Notes under the pieces: model-generated
Databases searched by the model: none
Seen by the model: only the letters and a program-made list of their open reading frames with translations
Told to the model about the DNA's origin: nothing
Source: AC-32 sp963736055
GTDB lineage: Bacteria > Actinomycetota > Thermoleophilia > Gaiellales > Gaiellaceae
DNA length: 64,000 nucleotides
Assembly: GCA_963736055.1 (NCBI GenBank)
Contig: CAVTNM010000008.1
Span: 1,116,001 to 1,180,000, forward strand
Direction of reading: 5' to 3'
Translations under genes and position numbers: made by a program
In this document: positions 34,938 to 43,803 of the stretch, one piece after another
Position numbering within the stretch: position 1 is the stretch's first letter
Layout of the letters: each line of letters starts with the position of its first letter

Positions 34938-36115
34938 CGACGTTCTCCCAGACGAGAGCTGCGCCCATTCCCATCCCGACGCAGAGGCCCGTGAGCCCGT
35001 AGCGGGCCTGGGGGCGTTCGCGGAAGCCGTAGGCCAGCTGCGCCAACAGCCGGACGCCGGTCGCCGCCAGGGGGTGTCCGCAGGCGATCGCGCCGCCGTA
35101 CGGGTTGAGGCGTTCGTCCTCGGCCTCGACGCCCAACTCCTCGCACCAGCTCAGAACCTGCACGGCGAACGGCTCGTTCAGCTCGAAGAGCCCGATCTCG
35201 TCGAGCTCGAGGCCGGCGAGCCCGAGCGCCTTCCTCGTCGCCGGGATCGGGCCCAGCCCCATCAACTCCGGCTCGACGCCCGCGAAGGCGTAGGAGACGA
35301 GCCGCATGCTCGGCTCGAGCCCGTGCTCTTGCGCGCGCCTGCTCGGAGGCGAGCAGGCACACGGTCGCGCCGTCGGTCAGGCCGGCCGAGTTGCCGGCGG
35401 TGACCCGGCCACCGAGACGGAACGGCGTCGGCAGCCCGGCCAGGCCTTCCATCGTCGTGTCCGGGCGGAGGAACTCGTCGCGCTCGGCGAGGCGCCACCC
35501 TTCGTCGGTGAACACCGACATCGGGACGACGGTCTCGCGCATGACGCCGTTCTCCCACGCGGCGGACGCCCGTTGCTGAGAGCGCATCGCGTATGCGTCG
35601 GCGTCCTCTCTGGTCAGCTGCGGAAAGCGGTCGTGCAGGTTCTCGGCAGTCGCGCCCATCGTCACGGCCGAGGGGTCGACGAGCCGCTCGGACACGAAGC
35701 GCGGGTTGAAATCGACGTCTTCGCCCATCGGATGGTGGCCCATGTGCTCGACACCGCCGGCGAGGACGACGTCGGCCGCCCCCATCGCGATCTCGCCCGC
35801 GCCGGCGGTGACCGCGGTGAGTGCGCCCGCGCACATGCGGTCGACGGCGAAGCCCGGGACGCTCTGCGGCAGGCCGGCCAGGAGCGCGACGTCTCGGCCC
35901 AGGGTCAGGCCCTGGTCGCCGACCTGGGCCGTCGCCGCCATGACGACGTCGTCGATCCGCTCCGGGGCCAGCTTCGGATTGCGCCGCAGCAGCTCGCGCA
36001 CGACCTTGACGCCCAGGTCGTCCGCCCGCGTCCGCCAGAACATTCCGTGCGGTCCGGCCCGTCCGAACGCCGTGCGGACGCCGTCGACGAAGTACACCTC
36101 GCGCAGCTCGCGCAC
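34930..36115 (-). CDS. Acetyl-CoA acyltransferase (thiolase, FadA type; one frameshift)
   Basis: The thiolase has about 394 residues and cleaves 3-ketoacyl-CoA. The nucleophile Cys is in DRMCAGALTAVTAGAG, with NEPFAVQVLSWCEEL, GGAIACGHPLAATG (catalytic His) and LCVGMGMGAALV (proton-accepting Cys). One extra base within 35331-35338 separates LLASEQ from AQEHGLEPSMRLVSYA. GTG 36115 is chosen because AGGG lies eight bases upstream; a TTG at 36133 extends the frame without conservation. It heads the fad operon and is divergent from the 36213 gene. Confidence 0.88.
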
Positions 36116-36212
36116 GCGCTGGACCCTAGTCAATCGTCACACTCTCGCGACCTTTCCGTTGGCCATCGGCGCGCCGGTGCCCGATACGATCGACGCGGGG
36201 AGGAGGTTGGGC

Positions 36213-36893
36213 GTGCCTGAACCAGAGGGAAGTGCACGTGAGGACTGGGCGGCCCACCTCGAACGCGAGGAGGCTCGCTACCGGGACGGCGAGGCTCGGC
36301 TCGGCAATGCCCCCGACGCCGGTGCGCGCCAACGCCAGCTGACGCGGCTCGGCAACACGGCCTGCGGGGCGGGTCTCGCGCTCCTGATGCAGGGCAGAAC
36401 CGAGGAGGCCGCAGAGTGGTTCGAGCTCGCCGCGTCCCGCTATCGCGAGAGCTTCGCCGACGCGCCGCCCGGCAGCTGGGGCCGCCCGATCGGAGCGATC
36501 AAGTCCCTCGTGCTCGCAGGCCACTGGCCGGCGGCCGAGGACGCAGCCCGCTGGGCGCTCGAGCAGGGCGCCGCCGAGGCGCAGTCGTCGATCGGGCGGT
36601 ACGCCGCCGCGCTGGCACTGCTCGTCCTCGGCCGCGACCGGGAGGCCCGCGTGCAGGCCGACGGGATCCGCCTCCGCGACGACTTTCCGCACGACGTCGC
36701 AGACGCGCTCGCCCTCATCTCGGCCAAGGACGTGATCGGCTACACCGAAGCGGTCGAGGCCGTGCTCGAGTCCTTCGAGGCGCGCGAGGAATACCTGGAG
36801 GACATCCCGGTCGCGGACACCGTGCTCGTGCTGCAGGCGCTCGCCGCCCGGCGCGACCTGGCCGTCGAGCTGAGCTCTCCGCTTCTCCCCTAG
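36213..36893 (+). CDS. Helical TPR-like protein of unknown function
   Basis: The 226-residue acidic, Ala-rich and fully helical protein starts MPEPEGSAREDWAAHLEREE. GTG 36213 has AGGAGG six bases upstream. Segments such as GRTEEAAEWFELAASRYRES and GHWPAAEDAARWALEQGAAE have the small/large residue spacing of tetratricopeptide-like helical hairpins. No catalytic motif is visible and I do not recognise a family. It overlaps the convergent ArsR gene by 4 nt at the stops. Confidence 0.7.
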   Translation: MPEPEGSAREDWAAHLEREEARYRDGEARLGNAPDAGARQRQLTRLGNTACGAGLALLMQGRTEEAAEWFELAASRYRESFADAPPGSWGRPIGAIKSLVLAGHWPAAEDAARWALEQGAAEAQSSIGRYAAALALLVLGRDREARVQADGIRLRDDFPHDVADALALISAKDVIGYTEAVEAVLESFEAREEYLEDIPVADTVLVLQALAARRDLAVELSSPLLP

Positions 36894-37423
36894 CCGCTGG
36901 TGGGCGGGTGAAACACGGTCGTGATCATGAGCGGCGCGACGTCGGGCTCCTCGAGCTCGCGCGCTCGCTCGGCGAGCTCGGTGATCAGCTCCAGCGCCCG
37001 TTCCGGCTGGAGCCGCGCGGTGATCTGGGCGGAACGGAACGTCCCTGCGCTCCCATGCTCGGCCCAGCCGCGCTGAACCTCCTCCAGCATCGCGGCCCGC
37101 AGGTCGCTCGTGTAGCCGGACGCCAGGAGCTCCGGCGCGACCCGCACGGTCCGGGCGACCGCGCGGTAGGGCTTCTCGCGTCCCTGGCCACCTTCGGCGA
37201 GCTCGATCAGGCCCGCCTTCAGGAGCATGCGCACGTGGAAGTGGAGGTGTCCAGGATCGACCCCGAGCTTGTTGGCGAGCTCGCGATTGGTCAGATGCTC
37301 CTCGCTACCGGTGCCTAGCGTTTCGAGGACGCGAAGCCGGAGAGGGTGGCCTAGCGCTTTCAGCTGCTCGGGCCGCTCGAGTGTGAGCACGTCCAGCAGC
37401 GTTCTGGACTGAGCCGCTGACAT
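36890..37423 (-). CDS. ArsR-type winged-helix transcriptional regulator
   Basis: The 177-residue protein has an N-terminal winged helix: EQLKALGHPLRLRVLETLG, then TNRELANKLGVDPGHLHFHV and RMLLKAGLIELAEGG. The C-terminal helical extension (residues 90-177) resembles the multi-helix tail of ArsR-like regulators with a YjbQ/DUF-type effector region. No metal-binding Cys pair is present, so it is not a metal sensor of the classic type. The ATG at 37423 is chosen; the upstream frame is poorly conserved. It is separated from pgl by 37 bp on the same strand, and its target is unknown. Confidence 0.82.
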   Translation of the reverse strand: MSAAQSRTLLDVLTLERPEQLKALGHPLRLRVLETLGTGSEEHLTNRELANKLGVDPGHLHFHVRMLLKAGLIELAEGGQGREKPYRAVARTVRVAPELLASGYTSDLRAAMLEEVQRGWAEHGSAGTFRSAQITARLQPERALELITELAERARELEEPDVAPLMITTVFHPPTSG

Positions 37424-37460
37424 CTGTGCTGCCCATACTTGCGAGGTCGGCGCGCATTGT

Positions 37461-38154
37461 CTAGTCGAGCAACCTCGCGGCGGCGGCGCGATCGGCCACA
37501 ACCCGCGTGGTTCCTGCATTTGACCGGATCAGGCTCGCGGGAGTCGCCGGGTCCGGCGGTCGTCCGAACGCTCGTTCGGCGGCGTCCGCCTTGTCCTCGC
37601 CCGTGACGATGTAGACCATCTCGGGCGCCGAGGCGAGCACCGGCACCGTCATCGTGACGCGGTCGACGAACGGCTCGAGCTTCGCCTCCGCAGGAACGGC
37701 CCGGCGCTCGCGCTCCTCGAGCGCGGGCGCGTTCGGATACAGGGACGCGGTGTGGCCGTCCGGCCCGATGTCCGAGCAGGACGAGCCCCAGGCTGACGCC
37801 TTCCAGCAGCCGGTCGTACTCCTCGGCCGCCTCGGCGGCCCCGAGCTCGCCGCGGATCCGGTGCGTCTCGGCAGGCTGGGCCTCGAGCCGGTCGAGCAGG
37901 GTCTCGCGCGCGAGCAGGTAGTTCGAGCGCTCGTCGTCGGGCGGGACGCAGCGCTCGTCGCCCCACCACACCGACGACTTGCTCCAGTCGGGCTCCCGCT
38001 CGGCCGCCAGCTCGTAGGCCCGCCCCGGCGAGTGGCCGCCGGTGAGGGCGATGCTCCGCCCCGCGCGGGCGGCCTCGACCAGCGTGTCGGCGAGGATCGA
38101 TGCGGCCTCCTCCAGATCATCGGCGACGATCAGCTCGACGCCGTACAGGGTCAT
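37461..38154 (-). CDS. pgl: 6-phosphogluconolactonase (one frameshift)
   Basis: The restored protein has 230 residues and hydrolyses 6-phosphogluconolactone in the oxidative pentose-phosphate pathway. Motifs: SIALTGGHSPGRAYELAA, SVWWGDERCVPPDDERSNY and LLGIGPDGHTASLYPNAPAL, the last restored by dropping one base at 37770. VTMTVPVLASAPEMVYIVTG completes the family signature. ATG 38154 lies inside the proC stop (ATGA), so the two are coupled. Confidence 0.9.
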
Positions 38155-38975
38155 TCCTCGCCGGCCGCCAGCTCGCGGGAGCGCTCCATGGCCGCCTGGA
38201 TCGCGTTCAGGAAGGCGGCGCGAACCCCGGCCACTTCCAGCTCCCGGATCGCACGGATCGTGGTGCCGCCCGGTGAGGTCACCTGCTCGCGGAGCTCGAC
38301 CGGATGGATGTTCTCGTCACGGAGCAGCCGCGCGGTGCCGAGCATCGTCTGGACGACGAGCTGGGTCGAGATCTCGCGTGAGAGGCCGAGCAGGATGCCT
38401 GCCTCGATCATCGCTTCGGCCAGCAGGGCGAAGTAGGCGGGGCCCGAGCCCGAGACCGCGGTGACGGCGTCCATGTAGCGCTCGGGCACCTGGACGACCG
38501 CGCCGAGGTGGCTGAGGGCCTCCTCGGCGAGGCGCAGGTGCTCCTCTCCCGCGTGGGCGCCTGCGCAGATGCCCGCGATCCCCTCGTGCACGGTCGCGGG
38601 CCGGTTGGGCATGGAGCGCACGACCGGGACCCCCGACGCGATCTTGCTCTCGATGCTCGCCGTCGTGATGGCAGCGGCGACCGAGAGGACCGTCTGCTCC
38701 GGGGTGAGCAACCCGCCGATCTCTCCGAGCAGGACGTCGAAGTCCTGCGGCTTCACCGCGATCACGACCAGCTTCGCCCCCGAGACGGCCTCCGGGTTCG
38801 CGAGCGTCGCCCGCACGCCGTGGCGCTCGGACAGCTCGGTGGCCCGCTCCTCGTCCCGGACGGTGACGACGATCTCCTCGGGCTTTCGCCAGCCGCCGCT
38901 CAGGAGCCCCCGCAGGAGCGACTCGCCGATCGTCCCCGCGCCGAGGATCGCTACACGCCGCTCCTCCACAGCCAT
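38151..38975 (-). CDS. proC: Pyrroline-5-carboxylate reductase
   Basis: The 274-residue enzyme makes proline from pyrroline-5-carboxylate using NAD(P)H. The N-terminal Rossmann motif is VAILGAGTIGESLLRGLL, followed by LVVIAVKPQDFDVLL and VVRSMPNRPATVHEG. The C-terminal dimer/active-site signature is AVSGSGPAYFALLAEAMIEA with LREQVTSPGGTTIRAI. Length and motifs are normal. It is coupled to pgl, and sits 10 bp after the AlkA-like gene, so one transcript may run from the XRE-TPR gene to pgl. Confidence 0.95.
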   Translation of the reverse strand: MAVEERRVAILGAGTIGESLLRGLLSGGWRKPEEIVVTVRDEERATELSERHGVRATLANPEAVSGAKLVVIAVKPQDFDVLLGEIGGLLTPEQTVLSVAAAITTASIESKIASGVPVVRSMPNRPATVHEGIAGICAGAHAGEEHLRLAEEALSHLGAVVQVPERYMDAVTAVSGSGPAYFALLAEAMIEAGILLGLSREISTQLVVQTMLGTARLLRDENIHPVELREQVTSPGGTTIRAIRELEVAGVRAAFLNAIQAAMERSRELAAGEE

Positions 38976-38985
38976 GAACTCGAGT

Positions 38986-39837
38986 CTAAGCGGCCTCGGT
39001 GTCCGGGAGCGGCACGAGCCCGAGGCGGACGGCCGCCAGGAGATAGATGCTCGCGAGACCCGCCCACTCGCCGTAGGGCTCGAGCAGCTCGGCCGTCTCC
39101 CAGCCCTCGACCCAGCGTCCGCGCATCGCCGAGAGGAGCTTGATCAGCCCCAGGTCGGCGACGAGCCCGCGGTCGTAGCGGCCCAGGCCCTCCAGGAAGA
39201 CGACTCCGACCGACCACGGTCCCAGGCCGCGCTCGCGCGCCAGGCGGCCGGCGGCCGCGTCGCTCGGCTGGGAGCGAAGCCGCTCCAGCTCGAGCGAACG
39301 GCAGAGCCGGACAAGCGTCGCGCCCCGGCGCATCCCGAGCCCGAGACGGCGAAGCTCTGCGGGCGCGAGGCGTCCGAGGCTCGCGCAGTCGGGGGGCGCA
39401 TGAAAGGTGGTGCCTTGCAACCCGGGCGTCGAGGCCCTGATGACGGCCCGCTCGATCGCCCGGGCGCGCTTGGCCTGGATCAGCTGGCCGCAGACGGCTC
39501 GGAGGAGCGCGTGCGCCACCGTCGGCGTTCGCACCGGGCGCAGGCCTCGCACCCGCCGGGTCGCCGCGCCGATCAAGGGGTCACGCGCGAACCGCGTCAG
39601 AAACTCCGAGTGGTCGTCGTCGAGCGCGAGCACGAACCGCAGCTCCTCGATCCCGGCCTCGCTCGGCGCACGCAGCTGGACCGTGCCGTTCGACTGCTGC
39701 CACGCCCGGCCGGCTCCACCGGACGCGAGTGCGGCGACGAGCACGCCGTCGGTGACTGTGCGCGTCGCGTCGCCCGCGAGCCGTGCGGAGAGCCGAAGGG
39801 AGAACGGGCCCCGCGGCCTGACCGCGGCGGAGATCAC
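38986..39837 (-). CDS. AlkA-like DNA-3-methyladenine glycosylase (HhH-GPD)
   Basis: The 283-residue protein has an N-terminal AlkA-type domain and a helix-hairpin-helix GPD domain at about residues 125-260: LLRAVCGQLIQAKRARAIE, and ERGLGPWSVGVVFLEGLG followed by YDRGLVADLGLIKLL, in which the Asp of VADLGL is the catalytic residue. It should excise alkylated purines. The GTG start at 39837 lies inside the stop of the upstream XRE-TPR gene (GTGA), so it is translationally coupled to a regulator. Confidence 0.85.
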   Translation of the reverse strand: MISAAVRPRGPFSLRLSARLAGDATRTVTDGVLVAALASGGAGRAWQQSNGTVQLRAPSEAGIEELRFVLALDDDHSEFLTRFARDPLIGAATRRVRGLRPVRTPTVAHALLRAVCGQLIQAKRARAIERAVIRASTPGLQGTTFHAPPDCASLGRLAPAELRRLGLGMRRGATLVRLCRSLELERLRSQPSDAAAGRLARERGLGPWSVGVVFLEGLGRYDRGLVADLGLIKLLSAMRGRWVEGWETAELLEPYGEWAGLASIYLLAAVRLGLVPLPDTEAA

Positions 39838-41183
39838 AGTCGCACGTGGGGGGACTGTGGCTCCCCGGCCGGCTCTGCGGCAAGGTCGGCCGCCCGCTCG
39901 AGCACCTCGAGGGCTTCATCCTCGCGGCCCACACGGCGGAGAAACGTCCCCCACGAGCGGTACGCCTCGACGTGGTCGCGCCGTGGGCCATCTTCTCCCA
40001 GCGTGTCCGCTGCCTCGCGGTACGCGGCGTCGGCCGCGTCGTGGTCGTCGGTCAGCGACAGGCCCTCGGCCAACGCCCACAAGGCATTCCCTCTCCCGGT
40101 CGGGTAGTCGTCACCCGCGGCAGCCAGCGCGGCCCGGGCGTGCGCGACAGCCTCGTCGGCTCGTCCGAGTCTGATCGCGAGCCTGGCCTGGTCGGTGCAG
40201 AGGTTGGCGCGGTCTTCGGGCTCCGGATTCGGCCCGAACAGGCTCTCCGCCAGATCGAAGTGGTGCGCAGCTCCTTCAACGCGGCCCTGCGAGAGCATGA
40301 TCGACCCGCAGAGCAGGTGCGCGCGGGCCAGGTGAAGTGTGTCGTCGATGACGTCGAGGAGCGCGGTGGCGCGACGGATGTAATCGAGGGCGGCCGCCGC
40401 CTTCCCCTGGAGCTCGGCGAGCCGCGCGAGCGACCAGTACAGCCGCGCCCGCGAGTAGGCGTCGGTCATCGGCTCCGCTTGCTCGAGCGCGCCGTCGAGG
40501 ACGCGTTGCGCCCGGTCCAGCTCGCCCCGGCCGGTGAGCGCGTGGCTCAGATAGCTCGTGTAGCGCACCTGGGCCGCCAGATCTTCCGGCGCGCTCGAAG
40601 CCACCTCCTCGAGGCAGCGCTCGAAGAGCTCGACCGCCCTCTCCGGGCTGCCGCTCTCCGAGTAGACCCTGCCCAGAGCCTCGAAGACGTCGGGACGCGC
40701 GCTCGGGGAGACGTCGAAGGTCTCCAGGGCCGCCTCCAGCCGCTCGATCGCAGCCATCGCATCGCCGTTTCCCGCGGCGGCGAGACCGAGGGCGAGCTCG
40801 GCACGGGACGCGGCGACGGCATCCCCGGCGGCGACCGCCTCGTCGCGCAGGCTCGCGAGCCTCGTCTCGGCCTCCTGCGGTTGCTCGGCCAGGCGCAGCT
40901 CCAGCTCGGCGTCGGCGATCTCGAGCTCACGCTCGTCGGTCTCGCTCAGCTCCGACCCCGTCTCCAGGTAGTCGGCCGAGACGCCGAGCTTGCGCGCGAG
41001 CATTCGCAGTGCCTTCACCGAAGGGCGGCGCGCACCCGCCTCGATCCGTGAGATGTATGCATAGGAAACGCCTGGGCCGGCCAGCTCCCGCTGGGAGAGG
41101 CCACGCTCGTGGCGCAGGCGCCTCAATCGCCGGCCGATCGTCTCGACCTGCCCCTCGTGTGCTTCGCGCGCCACCGAATCCAT
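39834..41183 (-). CDS. XRE-family HTH regulator with TPR domain (second copy type)
   Basis: The protein of about 449 residues has an XRE helix-turn-helix at about residues 18-75 (RLRRLRHERGLSQRELAGPG, then YAYISRIEAGARRPSVKA) and a TPR array from about residue 130, for example RARLYWSLARLAELQGKAAA. Start ATG 41183 is preferred to TTG 41210. Arms TTGAC and GTCAA lie in the 60-bp gap to the divergent VOC gene and could be an autoregulatory operator. It is coupled to the AlkA-like glycosylase and shares overall layout, not close sequence, with the gene at 19292. No small peptide frame follows it. Confidence 0.85.
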   Translation of the reverse strand: MDSVAREAHEGQVETIGRRLRRLRHERGLSQRELAGPGVSYAYISRIEAGARRPSVKALRMLARKLGVSADYLETGSELSETDERELEIADAELELRLAEQPQEAETRLASLRDEAVAAGDAVAASRAELALGLAAAGNGDAMAAIERLEAALETFDVSPSARPDVFEALGRVYSESGSPERAVELFERCLEEVASSAPEDLAAQVRYTSYLSHALTGRGELDRAQRVLDGALEQAEPMTDAYSRARLYWSLARLAELQGKAAAALDYIRRATALLDVIDDTLHLARAHLLCGSIMLSQGRVEGAAHHFDLAESLFGPNPEPEDRANLCTDQARLAIRLGRADEAVAHARAALAAAGDDYPTGRGNALWALAEGLSLTDDHDAADAAYREAADTLGEDGPRRDHVEAYRSWGTFLRRVGREDEALEVLERAADLAAEPAGEPQSPHVRL

Positions 41184-41254
41184 GTTGACCACCGCCGTGG
41201 ACACCGTCAAACGGGCACGTTCGCGGGGAGGCCCGGGTCGGTATGGTCGGGGTC

Positions 41255-41734
41255 GTGAGCATCGACCCTCGCGTCGACATCGGGCATGTCCACCTGAAGG
41301 TGGCGGACATCGACCGCTCGCTCGCCTTCTACTCGGGAGTCCTCGGCTTCGACGAGAAACAGCGCTACGGCGAGCAGGCGGCCTTCATCGCAGCCGGCGG
41401 ATATCACCACCACATCGGGCTGAACACATGGGAATCGCTCGGCGGGTCGCCCCCGCCGCCGGGATCGACCGGGCTCTATCACTTCGCCATCCGCTACCCG
41501 GACCGCCGCTCTCTCGGCGACGCGCTGCGCCGGCTGGTCGATGCGAGCTGGCCGATCGACGGCGCCACCGACCACGGCGTCTCCGAGGCCATCTACCTGC
41601 ACGACCCGGACGGGAACGGCGTGGAGCTCTACCGCGACCGGCCGGAGGAGGAGTGGCCGCGATCCGAGAGCGGCGACGTCGCGATGCACAACGCCCCGCT
41701 CGACCTGCAGTCGCTCCTGGCGGAGGCCGGCTGA
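41255..41734 (+). CDS. VOC-family dioxygenase/glyoxalase (CatE-like)
   Basis: The 159-residue protein has paired beta-alpha-beta-beta-beta modules: IGHVHLKVADIDRSLAFYSG with the first metal His, GYHHHIGLNTWESLGG, GLYHFAIRYPDRRSLGDAL and AIYLHDPDGNGVELYRDR with the metal Glu. It resembles catechol-2,3-dioxygenase-like CatE proteins with H/H/E metal sites. GTG 41255 (MSIDPRVDIG) is preferred; ATG 41243 is possible. It overlaps the next gene by one base (TGATG). Confidence 0.85.
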   Translation: MSIDPRVDIGHVHLKVADIDRSLAFYSGVLGFDEKQRYGEQAAFIAAGGYHHHIGLNTWESLGGSPPPPGSTGLYHFAIRYPDRRSLGDALRRLVDASWPIDGATDHGVSEAIYLHDPDGNGVELYRDRPEEEWPRSESGDVAMHNAPLDLQSLLAEAG

Positions 41735-41964
41735 TGGCGAAGGGATACGCAGAGGGGCCCGCGGCCGAGGAGGCGGAGCGCCGGCGCGAGGAGCTCGAGC
41801 GCGGCGGTGACGCGCCCGAGCGCGAGCAGCGGCCGGCCGTGTACGGCTCCACTCCCGACGAGCCGGAGCGCCACTTCATCGGCTGGCGCGACGAGGTCGA
41901 CCCGGACGAGCTCTTCGCCTCCGGCAAGGCGTGGGGCCTCACCGTCGTCCGCGCTACGGTTTAG
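41734..41964 (+). CDS. Small charged protein, 76 residues, unknown function
   Basis: ATG 41734 overlaps the VOC stop. The N-terminal half is very rich in Glu and Arg (AAEEAERRREELERG) and probably helical or disordered. The C-terminal half reads HFIGWRDEVDPDELFASGK followed by AWGLTVVRATV, with aromatic and acidic residues that look folded. It ends 3 bp before korA, so it is part of that operon. I do not recognise a family; a small accessory or regulatory subunit is only a guess from position. Confidence 0.65.
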   Translation: MAKGYAEGPAAEEAERRREELERGGDAPEREQRPAVYGSTPDEPERHFIGWRDEVDPDELFASGKAWGLTVVRATV

Positions 41965-41967
41965 GCA

Positions 41968-43803
41968 GTGAGCAAGCAGGTCGAGCAGCTCGAGCAGGTG
42001 ACGATCCGGTTCGCCGGGGACTCGGGCGACGGGATGCAGCTGACGGGAGGACGGTTCACGAGCGAGACCGCACTGCTCGGCAACGACCTCTCGACCCTCC
42101 CGGACTTTCCCGCAGAGATCCGCGCCCCGGCCGGCTCGCTGCCCGGCGTCTCGGGATTCCAGCTCCACTTCGCCGACCACGACATCCTCACCCCCGGCGA
42201 CGCGCCCGACGTGCTCGTGGCGATGAACCCCGCGGCGCTGAAGACGAACCTGCGCGACCTGCCCAAGGCCGGCACGCTGATCGTCAACCGCGATGCCTTC
42301 ACCGACCGGAATCTCGACAAGGCGGGCTATGAGGCCAACCCGCTCGACGACGGGTCGCTCTCCGAGTACCACGTCCACGAGGTGCCGCTCACGACGCTGA
42401 CGCTCGAGGCGCTGAAGGAGGTGGACGTCACCAAGCGCGAGGCGGAGCGCTCGAAGAACATGTTCGCGCTCGGCCTCATGTCCTGGCTCTACCACCGGCC
42501 GACCGAAGGCACCATCGCCTTCCTGGAGCGCAAGTTCGCCTCGAAGCCGGAGATCGCGGCGGCCAACGTCAAGGCCTTCAAGGCCGGCTGGGCGTACGGC
42601 GAGACCTCGGAGGACTTCGTCGTCTCCTACGAGGTGGCGCCCGCGCAGATGGCGCCCGGCACCTACCGCAACATCACCGGCAACCAGGCGCTCGGGATGG
42701 GCCTCATCGCCGCGAGCGTGAAGAGCGGCCTCGAGCTCTTCCTCGGCGCCTACCCGATCACGCCTGCCTCGGGGATCCTCGAGGACCTGTCGCGGCACAA
42801 GCGCTTCGGCGTGCGCACCTTCCAGGCCGAGGACGAGATCGCGGCCGTCGGCGCCGCGCTCGGCGCGAGCTTCGGCGGCGCGTTGGGGGTCTGCACCTCG
42901 AGTGGGCCGGGGGTCGTCCTGAAGAGCGAGACCGTCGGGCTGGCGGTGGCGCTCGAGCTGCCCCTGCTGATCCTGGACATCCAGCGGGCGGGGCCCTCGA
43001 CCGGGATGCCGACGAAGCCGGAGCAGGCCGACCTGCTGATGGTGCTCTTCGGGCGCAACGCCGAGTCGCCCGTGCCCGTGGTGGCAGCCTCCACTCCGGG
43101 CGGTTGCTTCGACGCTGCGCTCGAGGCGGCGCGGATCGCGCTCAAGTACCGCACCCCGGTGTACCTGCTCTCGGACGCCTACCTCGCGAACGGCTCCGAG
43201 CCCTGGCTCCTGCCCGACGTCGACTCGTTGCCTGAGATCCCGGTCGAGTTCACGACCGAGCCGAATCACGAGGGCGAGTTCTGGCCGTACGTGCGCGACC
43301 CGGACACGCTCGCGCGCGCGTGGGCGATTCCCGGCACTCCGGGCCTCGAGCACCGTCTCGGCGGGCTCGAGAAGCAGGACGAGACCGGCAACGTCTCCTA
43401 CGACCCCGACAACCACGACCTGATGGTGCGCCTGCGCGCCCGGAAGGTGGCCGGGATCGCGGCCGACATTCCGGAGCTGGAGGTGGACGATCCCGACGGG
43501 GCCTCCCTGCTCGTGCTCGGCTGGGGCGGCACGTACGGCTCGATCGCCTCGGCGGTGCGGCGGCTGCGCAAGGAGGGAAAGCAGGTCGCCCAGGCTCACC
43601 TGACGCACCTGAACCCGTTCCCGCGCAACCTGGGCGAGGTGCTCGCGAGCTACGACAAGGTGCTCGTGCCGGAGATGAACCTCGGCCAGCTGCTGAAGCT
43701 GATCCGCGCCGAGTTCCTGGTCGACGCCGTGGGCTACAACCAGCTCCGAGGGCAGCCGTTCCGCTCCGACGAGCTTGCGGCCGCGATGGAGACGATGGCA
43801 TGA
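41968..43803 (+). CDS. korA: 2-oxoacid:ferredoxin oxidoreductase, fused gamma-alpha subunit
   Basis: The 611-residue protein has an N-terminal gamma domain (TIRFAGDSGDGMQLTGGRF, residues 10-190) fused to the alpha domain (GNQALGMGLIAASVKSG, then YPITPASGILEDLSRH, with FQAEDEIAAVGAALGASFGG and SSGPGVVLKSETVGLA). With KorB it oxidises 2-oxoglutarate or a related 2-oxoacid to acyl-CoA with ferredoxin as acceptor. The layout matches actinobacterial KorA, where the enzyme can replace 2-oxoglutarate dehydrogenase. It starts with GTG, and its stop overlaps the korB start (ATGA). Confidence 0.94.
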   Translation: MSKQVEQLEQVTIRFAGDSGDGMQLTGGRFTSETALLGNDLSTLPDFPAEIRAPAGSLPGVSGFQLHFADHDILTPGDAPDVLVAMNPAALKTNLRDLPKAGTLIVNRDAFTDRNLDKAGYEANPLDDGSLSEYHVHEVPLTTLTLEALKEVDVTKREAERSKNMFALGLMSWLYHRPTEGTIAFLERKFASKPEIAAANVKAFKAGWAYGETSEDFVVSYEVAPAQMAPGTYRNITGNQALGMGLIAASVKSGLELFLGAYPITPASGILEDLSRHKRFGVRTFQAEDEIAAVGAALGASFGGALGVCTSSGPGVVLKSETVGLAVALELPLLILDIQRAGPSTGMPTKPEQADLLMVLFGRNAESPVPVVAASTPGGCFDAALEAARIALKYRTPVYLLSDAYLANGSEPWLLPDVDSLPEIPVEFTTEPNHEGEFWPYVRDPDTLARAWAIPGTPGLEHRLGGLEKQDETGNVSYDPDNHDLMVRLRARKVAGIAADIPELEVDDPDGASLLVLGWGGTYGSIASAVRRLRKEGKQVAQAHLTHLNPFPRNLGEVLASYDKVLVPEMNLGQLLKLIRAEFLVDAVGYNQLRGQPFRSDELAAAMETMA

